Shown: positions 7,210 to 12,841 of the stretch, piece by piece
How positions within the stretch are numbered: position 1 is the stretch's first letter
Layout: the number at the start of each line of letters is the position of its first letter
NCBI GenBank assembly: GCA_030590715.1
Contig: JAUVCU010000013.1
Coordinates: 1-12,841, forward strand
Origin: Lentisphaeria bacterium
GTDB lineage: Bacteria; Verrucomicrobiota; Lentisphaeria; Victivallales; JAUVCU01
Direction: 5' to 3'
Length of the DNA stretch: 12,841 nt
Notes under the pieces: generated by a model
What the model saw: the letters and a program-made list of their open reading frames with translations, nothing else
The model's database searches: none
What the model was told of the DNA's origin: nothing
Translations under genes and position numbers: made by a program

Positions 7210-7692
7210 TTATGCTTCCTGCATTGCGAAAGATGATTCCTCTACCAGTTTTTTCAGGTTGATAGAGGAAAGCATTGCAAGGATAACAGATGCAGCAAAG
7301 AAAACAACACCAAGCTTAGGCGTGACATTTGCGAGAGAACCAAGCTTCACAAACACAACTAGTTGAGCAACAACAAAAACATCAAGCATAGACCATCGCC
7401 CTGCACTCTCCAGTCTTTCGACCCACAAGACAGCAACCCCTTCTCCATTTTGAAGTTTTTTTGCAATCACCGCCATAGCACAGAATTTCAAAACAGGAAA
7501 AACAACAGAGAACACTCCAATTACTAAAAACAGGAGAAACTCATGTTTTTCCACCAACATCCCCAGCCCTGATAAAATAGACTGCTCGTTATTGAAGATC
7601 CCAAAAACTTGTTCAAGCAGGAGAATTGGCAGGCATATTCCTGCGATATATGTAACCAAAGCAATGCAATAAAGCATCCAGAATTTCTTCAT
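7210..7692 (-). CDS. Paraquat-inducible protein A (PqiA) family membrane protein
   Basis: A 160-residue integral inner-membrane protein with four predicted helices at about residues 5-25, 52-75, 97-116 and 125-144. The block GRWSMLDVFVVAQLVVF (about 93-109) is the best-conserved part of the PqiA domain. This is a single-domain form; classical PqiA has two such domains plus zinc-ribbon cysteines, which are absent. PqiA proteins usually act with MCE proteins (PqiB/YebT) in envelope lipid transport, but no MCE gene is in this window, so the job is uncertain. The ATG at 7692 has no good Shine-Dalgarno. The frame extends 12 codons upstream to a stop and reads SINLEKTDVN, echoing SINLKK near the C-terminus. 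Its stop lies two bases from that of yjbQ. Confidence 0.85.
   Translation of the reverse strand: MKKFWMLYCIALVTYIAGICLPILLLEQVFGIFNNEQSILSGLGMLVEKHEFLLFLVIGVFSVVFPVLKFCAMAVIAKKLQNGEGVAVLWVERLESAGRWSMLDVFVVAQLVVFVKLGSLANVTPKLGVVFFAASVILAMLSSINLKKLVEESSFAMQEA
7248..7267 (-). repeat. Direct repeat copy 1 (inside the pqiA-like gene, C-terminal end)
   Basis: A 20-base sequence (plus strand GTTTTTTCA then GGTTGATAGAG) encoding SINLKK on the minus strand. It matches 7703-7723 except for one inserted A. The two copies lie in the same orientation 455 bases apart and bracket nearly the whole gene. Confidence 0.6.
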
Positions 7693-7995
7693 ATTGACAT
7701 CCGTTTTTTCAAGGTTGATAGAGATTCAAATTCATGCTAATAATAATCATGTTTACGGACAAGACAATACCATGAGTTAAAACTATACGGCAAGAAACAG
7801 ACAGACGAACACATTAACTGTTTAGTTATCCCAGCCTATTTAGTAGGTTGCGACCATTGAAAGAGTCTAGCATAGACGTATATTCTGCGAAAGTTTTTGT
7901 CATAATTATCACCATATAAATAGTTAAGACATAAAGTATAACAGAATTAGCTTAATTACTTTGCTATTTTCATCATATCTAATAAGGAGAAAACG
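7693..7995. other. Divergent spacer between pqiA-like and helicase genes
   Basis: This 303-base A/T-rich spacer has no credible gene. It holds repeat copy 2 (7703-7723), a small dyad TAACT-GTTT-AGTTA (7815-7828) and a hairpin CAGCCTA-TTTAG-TAGGTTG (7832-7850; 7 pairs including one G-T). Candidate helicase -10 boxes are TATAAA (7915-7920) and TATAAC (7937-7942), but neither has a matching -35 at proper spacing, so the promoter is unresolved. Confidence 0.5.
7703..7723 (-). repeat. Direct repeat copy 2 (just upstream of the pqiA-like start)
   Basis: Plus strand GTTTTTTCAA then GGTTGATAGAG, identical to 7248-7267 except for one extra A. On the minus strand it reads SINLEK, in frame with the following ATG at 7692 but preceded by a stop. 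It could be the leftover tail of a lost tandem copy of the gene. Confidence 0.6.
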
Positions 7996-9513
7996 TTGCT
8001 TAAAATAATAAAAAAGATATTTGGTCGCTCAAAGCCAGTAGATGACCAATACTTCGGGGCAAAACCGCCTTCAAAATCACTTTCGAAAAACACTACAGGC
8101 AAACCGAGAAAAAAGAGTTCAACGCCCCAACCACAAGCAACGACAGAAAAAAGACATATCCAAACTAAAAAGCCTGCGGATAAAACGTATAATAAATCGA
8201 AAGTTCACGGAAGCCGAAAAACGCAAAACAACCACACGAGCAAGCAAAGTTCCAATATTCATAGCAGACAGCAGGAAGCTCCAAAACCAAAAGCAATCCC
8301 TACACTTCCTGAAATAGTTGAAGCTCCCGTTGAAGAAGGAAAAACAAGATTTACCGATTTTCAATTGGATAAAACAATCCTTGGTGCACTTCAAGATCTT
8401 AAATTTAACTACTGCACACCGATTCAAGAGCAGTGTTTGCCTCACACTCTTTCAGGTAAAGATATCACAGGAAAAGCACAAACGGGAACAGGAAAAACAG
8501 CGGCATTCCTTATATCTGCCTTTGAACACCTTTTACGCAATCCGCTTGAGACAAGATTAAACGGAACGCCACGTGTACTTGTAATGGCGCCGACACGAGA
8601 GCTTGCAATTCAAATCCATAAAGATGCTGAATTGCTAAGCAAATACAGCGGTTTAAACAATGTTGTTGTTTTCGGAGGAATGAACCACGATAAACAAAGA
8701 GCATCACTTCACCACCCTGTAGACATTCTAATCGGAACTCCGGGAAGAATCATTGATTATTCAAGAAGCGGAGATCTTCGACTTGATAAGACAGAAATTC
8801 TGGTTATCGATGAAGCTGACCGCATGCTTGATATGGGATTCATGGTGGATGTCCGAAGAATTGTAGGACAAGTTCCTCCTCCTCAAAAGCGCCGCACAAT
8901 GTTCTTCAGTGCAACGTTTACCGAAGATATTACACGCCTGGTTGATAAATGGCTTGTAGATCCAGCGCAAATTGTAATCGATTCAGAAAACAAAGTAGCG
9001 AAAACAATCGAACAAAAATTTCTTTCTGTATTGAGTACGGAAAAGCTGCCATGCCTGCTTTGGTACATCAAAAACGAAGATATCAAAAGAATGTTAATTT
9101 TCGGAAACAGAAAGGATAAAAACCAGAGACTGGCGGATAACCTGCAAAAATATGGCGTAAAATGTGAAGTACTTTCCGGAGATGTTCCGCAGCAGAAAAG
9201 AATAAAAATTCTTGAACGCTTCAGATCCGGTCAGACAAATGTAGTAGTTGCAACAGATGTAGCGGCACGTGGAATACATGTCGACGATGTAACTCATGTT
9301 GTAAATTACGATCTTCCTGAAAAAACAGAAGACTATATCCACCGTATCGGAAGAACTGGACGAGCTGGAGCAAATGGAACAGCAATCAGTTTTGTTTGTG
9401 AATATGGGGCTTACCTGATGAGCGAAATCGAAGAAACAATCGGACAAGAGATCAAATGTGATCAGGCGACTGAAGAAATGGTCAAAATGCCGGCAAGAAA
9501 CAACCGATCTTAA
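7996..9513 (+). CDS. DEAD-box ATP-dependent RNA helicase (RhlB/RhlE-like)
   Basis: An RNA-unwinding ATPase that probably acts in RNA decay, ribosome assembly or cold adaptation. The 505-residue product has the full motif set: Q motif FNYCTPIQ (about 137-144), Walker A AQTGTGKT (161-168), PTREL (199-203), GG, TPGR (248-251), DEAD (272-275), SAT (305-307), ATDVAARGIHVDD and HRIGRTGR (449-456). Ahead of the core lies an unusual tail of about 115 residues: a possible amphipathic MLKIIKKIFG, then a low-complexity basic stretch (25 Lys/Arg against 5 Asp/Glu in the first 100) of Ser, Thr, Gln and Asn, probably disordered and RNA-binding. The start is a TTG, supported by AAGGAGA five bases upstream. 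The core looks nearest RhlB, but RhlB and RhlE cannot be told apart by eye. It is followed 23 bases later by pgl. Confidence 0.95.
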   Translation: MLKIIKKIFGRSKPVDDQYFGAKPPSKSLSKNTTGKPRKKSSTPQPQATTEKRHIQTKKPADKTYNKSKVHGSRKTQNNHTSKQSSNIHSRQQEAPKPKAIPTLPEIVEAPVEEGKTRFTDFQLDKTILGALQDLKFNYCTPIQEQCLPHTLSGKDITGKAQTGTGKTAAFLISAFEHLLRNPLETRLNGTPRVLVMAPTRELAIQIHKDAELLSKYSGLNNVVVFGGMNHDKQRASLHHPVDILIGTPGRIIDYSRSGDLRLDKTEILVIDEADRMLDMGFMVDVRRIVGQVPPPQKRRTMFFSATFTEDITRLVDKWLVDPAQIVIDSENKVAKTIEQKFLSVLSTEKLPCLLWYIKNEDIKRMLIFGNRKDKNQRLADNLQKYGVKCEVLSGDVPQQKRIKILERFRSGQTNVVVATDVAARGIHVDDVTHVVNYDLPEKTEDYIHRIGRTGRAGANGTAISFVCEYGAYLMSEIEETIGQEIKCDQATEEMVKMPARNNRS

Positions 9514-9536
9514 ACTTAATTTAATATCGATAAAAT

Positions 9537-10277
9537 ATGACTATCGAAAAAGTACAAATATTCAATGGCTTAGATGAATTAACTGCTGAAACAGCTCAAT
9601 TCATAAAAAAACTTGCAGATAAAGCAATCAAAGAAAACGGTATCTTTACAATTGCTTTGTCTGGAGGAAACACACCAAAGCCGCTTTTTAAGTATTTTTC
9701 CAATTCAGAAAACAAAGACTTTACAGACTGGTCCAAAGTTCATATTTTCTGGGGAGACGACCGTTGTGTATCTCCAGACTCCGACGATTCAAACTTTAAG
9801 TACTGCGACGAAGAGATGTTTTCTAAAATGGACATTCCAAAAGAAAACATCCACCGCATTCTGGGAGAACTACAAAGTCCTGAAATGACAGCAGCAGCTT
9901 ATAACGATGAAATCAATACATTTTTTACCAAAACCGATAAAGTAAGAAATGGATTTCCAGAATTTGATCTAATCATGCTTGGAATGGGAAATGACGGGCA
10001 TACAGCTTCATTATTTCCCGACAATCCAAACGGTCTTGAAGAAACACAAAAGAGCGTCATTCCAGTACCACCGCCAACCACAGCACTTCCCGCGGTTCCA
10101 AGAGTATCAATTACATTTCCGATAATAAATAACGCTCAGAATTTGTTATTTATGCTGTCTGGAAGTGATAAGCTTGAACTTGCTAATTCATTTCTGAATA
10201 AACCTTTTGACCCTAATGCTGAATTTCCGGCTGCACGGGTGAAAAACCAAAGCACCAACTGGTTTATATCAATTTAG
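9537..10277 (+). CDS. pgl: 6-phosphogluconolactonase (DevB/Pgl type)
   Basis: Hydrolyses 6-phosphogluconolactone to 6-phosphogluconate, the second step of the oxidative pentose phosphate pathway, in the cytoplasm. The 246-residue length is normal. Landmarks are IALSGGNTPKPLF (39-51), IFWGDDRCV (70-78) and the signature LGMGNDGHTASLFP (148-161), which distinguishes Pgl from the related glucosamine-6-phosphate deaminases. It lies 23 bases after the helicase stop and is probably cotranscribed. No Shine-Dalgarno is visible before its ATG (AATTTAATATCGATAAA), so reinitiation after the helicase, or a weak initiation signal, is likely. No zwf or gnd gene is in the window. Confidence 0.95.
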   Translation: MTIEKVQIFNGLDELTAETAQFIKKLADKAIKENGIFTIALSGGNTPKPLFKYFSNSENKDFTDWSKVHIFWGDDRCVSPDSDDSNFKYCDEEMFSKMDIPKENIHRILGELQSPEMTAAAYNDEINTFFTKTDKVRNGFPEFDLIMLGMGNDGHTASLFPDNPNGLEETQKSVIPVPPPTTALPAVPRVSITFPIINNAQNLLFMLSGSDKLELANSFLNKPFDPNAEFPAARVKNQSTNWFISI

Positions 10278-10291
10278 TTTTTAGTAAAAAA

Positions 10292-10336
10292 AGAACTGTA
10301 TACCACACAAGAAGTCAGGTATAAAAACACTGTTCT
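10292..10336 (+). terminator. Possible weak terminator or hairpin after pgl
   Basis: AGAAC (10292-10296) pairs with GTTCT (10332-10336), enclosing TATACC (10299-10304) and GGTATA (10318-10323). There is no strong T-run after it, so it may be a processing or stabilising hairpin rather than an intrinsic terminator. Confidence 0.3.
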
Positions 10337-10410
10337 ACTATTTACTACTACAACAAAAGCATTCAAAGTTCATAACTTATTGATATTCCAAAGTTTTTCG
10401 CATTTTTTTC

Positions 10411-10430
10411 AGTTATTAACAGGAATAACT
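10411..10430. repeat. Inverted repeat abutting the kinase promoter (possible operator)
   Basis: AGTTATT-AACAGG-AATAACT is a perfect 7-base inverted repeat with a 6-base centre. It ends one base before the -35 hexamer at 10432, the position expected for an activator or repressor site. It is not followed by a T-run on the plus strand, so it does not look like a terminator. Confidence 0.4.
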
Positions 10431-10431
10431 A

Positions 10432-10460
10432 TTGCCAAAAATCAAAAAGTTTTTTAGAAT
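10432..10460 (+). promoter_or_regulatory. Sigma-70-like promoter of the histidine kinase gene
   Basis: TTGCCA (10432-10437), a 17-base spacer and TAGAAT (10455-10460) form the best-looking promoter in the window. It predicts a transcript start near 10467 and a leader of about 100 bases. The spacer is A/T-rich. Confidence 0.6.
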
Positions 10461-10474
10461 CATTTCCAATGTTT

Positions 10475-10503
10475 GAGGATGCCACTTCCAGAATGTAATC
10501 CTC
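10475..10503 (+). promoter_or_regulatory. Leader hairpin of the kinase transcript
   Basis: GAGGAT (10475-10480) pairs with ATCCTC (10498-10503) across a 17-base loop, starting about eight bases after the predicted transcript start. It could protect the 5' end or take part in regulation; the short stem makes this tentative. Confidence 0.35.
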
Positions 10504-10568
10504 GTCTAGTGTTTCAAGTTTACTTACCTAGAAGGCGTTATAGCCATTTAAATAGGAGTTGAGAGGAA

Positions 10569-11891
10569 ATGATAAACTTTCAAAAAACTGAAAGTGTAAC
10601 AAATGCCAACAATGAGACGGTAAAAGTTCTTTGTATAAACAAAGAAAAGTTTGAAAAAAATCCGATCTCATCATACCTGAAGAGCGGCAGATTTTCTACA
10701 CAACACACTCATTGTCTAATTGACGGTCTCGACATAATAGCACACGACACACCAGATATCGTTATTGCAGAAACTCCAAATGAAAAAGAGAGCCTGCACA
10801 ATTTTCTTACAAATACTTCTAATAGATACGATGACCTTCCAATAATAGTCATATCAGAGCAGGACGAAATCGACCAACCAGAAGAAAAATCTCAAGCAGG
10901 AGCCTGGGCCTTCATTAAAAAAGATGAAATTGACAGAGGTAAAGTTGACGATGCAATTGACAAAGCACTTCTAAAAAGAGAGAATAAACGCTACGAAAAG
11001 ATTATCCATCACAACCATGGCTACCTGGCCGAGCTTGAAGAACACAAAGAAGAACTCAAGCACATGATTGACAAACAGGATATTGAACTTTCTAAAGCCA
11101 AAGAGATGCTTCAAAGAATGCAGAAAATGGAAAGTCTTGCATTTTTAGCAGTCGGGCTATCTCATGACCTGCAAAATATGAACTCCGTTATGCTTTCTGC
11201 AATATCATCACTTGAGCATTCCGCTTCAAAAAATGAAGCGATACTGCCGGGAAATACTAAAACCTATTTAAACCTGATAAAACAGGCAAATAAGTCATCT
11301 TCAAAAATAGTCAGAAAGCTGGAAGACCTATTCGAAGAAAAACAAAATATGTTTTTTGACTTTGATCTCGTTGCACAAATAGATCACACATTAGATATAT
11401 GCCGGCACACTCTACCGAGCACTATTACTATTTTGGGATGCAGTGAACGAACAGCTGCTTACTTTCATGGAGATCAAGTCAGTATTGATCAAGCCCTTCT
11501 CAATCTGTGTATCAACGCATCACACGCAATGACAATAATGAGAACCAACCCAATGGAAGGTGGAAACCTGACTATCACACTCTCTTCATGCGAAAAAGAA
11601 GCTGAACACAACGATGGATCTATATCAAGAAGTAACTATTGGAAAATAAGTCTTTCAGATACTGGAATTGGAATGAGTGAAGAGACTATCAAAAAGATCT
11701 TTGAACCTATGTTTACAACGAAGAGAAAAGGAGTAGGAACGGGTCTGGGAATGGTAATGATCAAACACATTGTTGATATGCATGACGGCACTATAGAAGT
11801 GGAATCAGAACTTGGCAAAGGCACAACATTTCACCTCTTCCTTCCTAAGTCACAAAACCAGCAACCATCGCTCTTCAAAACGAATATCTAA
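10569..11891 (+). CDS. Soluble histidine kinase with N-terminal degenerate receiver domain
   Basis: A 440-residue cytoplasmic signalling kinase with no membrane segment. Residues about 17-135 have a receiver-like pattern, but the acidic pair after strand 1 is lost (LCINKEK, 21-27) and the phospho-acceptor Asp is replaced by Glu68 (PDIVIAETP). The Ser/Thr (Ser96) and Lys (about 117-118) positions remain. A charged coiled coil (about 135-190) leads to the dimerisation/phospho-acceptor segment GLSHDLQN with His199. The HATPase domain shows the N box LLNLCINASHAM (310-321), DTGIGM (364-369), IFEPMFTTK and GVGTGLGM (388-395), so kinase activity is likely intact. AGGAG and GAGG precede the ATG. No partner response regulator gene is in the window. 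The architecture resembles PAS-less, NtrB-like kinases; the target is unknown. Confidence 0.9.
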   Translation: MINFQKTESVTNANNETVKVLCINKEKFEKNPISSYLKSGRFSTQHTHCLIDGLDIIAHDTPDIVIAETPNEKESLHNFLTNTSNRYDDLPIIVISEQDEIDQPEEKSQAGAWAFIKKDEIDRGKVDDAIDKALLKRENKRYEKIIHHNHGYLAELEEHKEELKHMIDKQDIELSKAKEMLQRMQKMESLAFLAVGLSHDLQNMNSVMLSAISSLEHSASKNEAILPGNTKTYLNLIKQANKSSSKIVRKLEDLFEEKQNMFFDFDLVAQIDHTLDICRHTLPSTITILGCSERTAAYFHGDQVSIDQALLNLCINASHAMTIMRTNPMEGGNLTITLSSCEKEAEHNDGSISRSNYWKISLSDTGIGMSEETIKKIFEPMFTTKRKGVGTGLGMVMIKHIVDMHDGTIEVESELGKGTTFHLFLPKSQNQQPSLFKTNI

Positions 11892-11892
11892 A

Positions 11893-11928
11893 AAAAGCAC
11901 GTTCTATGAAAACATAAAACGTGCTTTT
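11893..11928. terminator. Bidirectional intrinsic terminator between kinase and msrBA
   Basis: AAAAGCACGTT (11893-11903) pairs perfectly with AACGTGCTTTT (11918-11928) across a 14-base loop. The A-run on one side and T-run on the other let it end transcripts from both strands. It starts two bases after the kinase stop and lies 22 bases past the end of the convergent msrBA gene. Confidence 0.8.
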
Positions 11929-11950
11929 GAATAATTAATAGACTAAAATA

Positions 11951-12820
11951 CTACTTAAACCGCTCTACTCGAGAATGGCAGTAAGGTTCCTTCTTAGTCT
12001 TTTCATAGTAGTTCTGATGATACTCTTCAGCACTCCAGAACGTACCAGCTTTGACCAATTCGGTCTTGACATCAAAGCCCATTGACTTCAAAATTCCGAT
12101 AAGCTTTTCGTTTATCTTCTTCTGTTCTTCATCGAAGTAATAGACCGCAGATCTGTATTGACTTCCTTTATCCGGCCCCTGTCGGTTATATTGAGTAGGG
12201 TCATGGATTTCGAAAAACAGCTTGGCAAGTTCCTCATAAGAAACGACACTCGGGTCGAATTCGATTTTCAGCGCTTCCGCATGTCCCGTATCCGTATAAC
12301 AGACCTCTTTGTATGTTGGATTCAACTTCGATCCACCGGTATATCCAACCTGGGTTTCAACAACACCTTTCAGGTTTTGAAAATGATATTCAACTCCCCA
12401 AAAGCATCCGCCGGCAAAAACAGCCTTCTGGGTATTTTCCAGTTTCACCGCTTCAAATACCATAGAGATCGAATTCACACAGTGACGCGTATTCTTCGGC
12501 GTAAATCCTTCGCCAAGAAAAACATGCCCGAGGTGTCCGTCACAATTAGCACAGACAATCTCAGTACGTCGCCCATCTGCATCGGGCACACGCTTTACCG
12601 CACCATCAATTTCATCATCAAAACTCGGCCAACCACAGCCTGATTCAAATTTACTTTCTGACATATAGAGAGCGGCATCACATTGCTTACATTTATACAC
12701 CCCCTTCCCTTTCTGCTTATACAGCTTTCCAGTAAAGGGCCGTTCTGTTCCTTTATTCAGAATAACGTGAGCCTCCTCAGGAGTAAGTTTCCTAAACTCC
12801 GTCTTATCTTCAGTCCCCAT
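11951..12820 (-). CDS. msrBA: Bifunctional peptide methionine sulfoxide reductase, MsrB-MsrA fusion
   Basis: Repairs oxidised methionine; one domain handles each sulfoxide stereoisomer (MsrB the R form, MsrA the S form). The 289-residue protein has MsrB first (about 8-126) with zinc cysteines CKQC (44, 47) and CANC (90, 93), the ESGCGWPSF resolving-type Cys62 and the catalytic RHCVNS Cys114. A linker of only about six residues leads to MsrA (about 132-289) with the catalytic GGCFWG Cys139 and a C-terminal Cys281 as a possible resolving residue. There is no signal peptide, so it acts in the cytoplasm, probably recharged by thioredoxin. AGGAG stands five bases before the ATG. The promoter lies outside the window (only 21 bases remain upstream). 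The gene is complete and all key residues are present. Confidence 0.96.
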   Translation of the reverse strand: MGTEDKTEFRKLTPEEAHVILNKGTERPFTGKLYKQKGKGVYKCKQCDAALYMSESKFESGCGWPSFDDEIDGAVKRVPDADGRRTEIVCANCDGHLGHVFLGEGFTPKNTRHCVNSISMVFEAVKLENTQKAVFAGGCFWGVEYHFQNLKGVVETQVGYTGGSKLNPTYKEVCYTDTGHAEALKIEFDPSVVSYEELAKLFFEIHDPTQYNRQGPDKGSQYRSAVYYFDEEQKKINEKLIGILKSMGFDVKTELVKAGTFWSAEEYHQNYYEKTKKEPYCHSRVERFK

Positions 12821-12841
12821 AACATCTCCTATTGCGAAAAA

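Noticed and set aside
12158..12643. Plus-strand open frame of 161 codons
   Set aside because: Lies entirely opposite msrBA, which has full-length domain matches and all catalytic residues; the frame is a shadow.

Overview
The window is about 40% GC, densely coding and bacterial. No insertion sequence, integrase, CRISPR array, tRNA or rRNA gene could be seen. The strongest lineage clue is the minus-strand V/A-type ATPase operon in the order atpE - DUF2764 gene - atpA - atpB - atpD - atpI. This is the layout known from Chlamydiae, spirochaetes, Bacteroidetes and other PVC bacteria. A PVC-type (for example Lentisphaerota-like) or similar anaerobe is a reasonable guess, but the window alone does not prove it.

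Layout. Positions 1-5212 (minus strand) carry the ATPase operon: peripheral stalk AtpE, a DUF2764 protein where subunit C normally sits, catalytic A, nucleotide-binding B, rotor shaft D, and the first 103 residues of membrane subunit I, cut by the window edge. Positions 5213-5791 are a 579-base AT-rich divergent intergenic region with a -10 box for the operon and small hairpins in front of cbiK. Positions 5792-7207 (plus strand) hold a CbiK-type cobaltochelatase and a YjbQ-family protein, separated by a 183-base stretch with nested complementary segments that may be a structured RNA. Positions 7210-7692 (minus strand) encode a PqiA-like four-helix membrane protein that converges on yjbQ with two bases between the stop codons. 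Positions 7996-10277 (plus strand) encode an RhlB/RhlE-like DEAD-box RNA helicase with a long basic N-terminal tail, then 6-phosphogluconolactonase. Positions 10569-11891 (plus strand) encode a soluble histidine kinase with a degenerate receiver domain, behind a good sigma-70-like promoter. A bidirectional terminator separates it from a minus-strand MsrB-MsrA fusion (11951-12820).

How the genes work together. Only the ATPase genes form an obvious single machine: ATP-driven (or ATP-making) H+ or Na+ transport. The rest are one- or two-gene units: tetrapyrrole metal insertion, RNA remodelling, the pentose phosphate pathway, signalling and repair of oxidised methionine. I found no clear multi-gene system of a new kind. 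The points most worth following are the subunit gap filled by DUF2764, the candidate structured RNA at 6665-6770, the Asp-to-Glu pseudo-receiver kinase with its structured promoter region, and a 20-base direct repeat around the pqiA-like gene that reads SINL(K/E)K in both copies.
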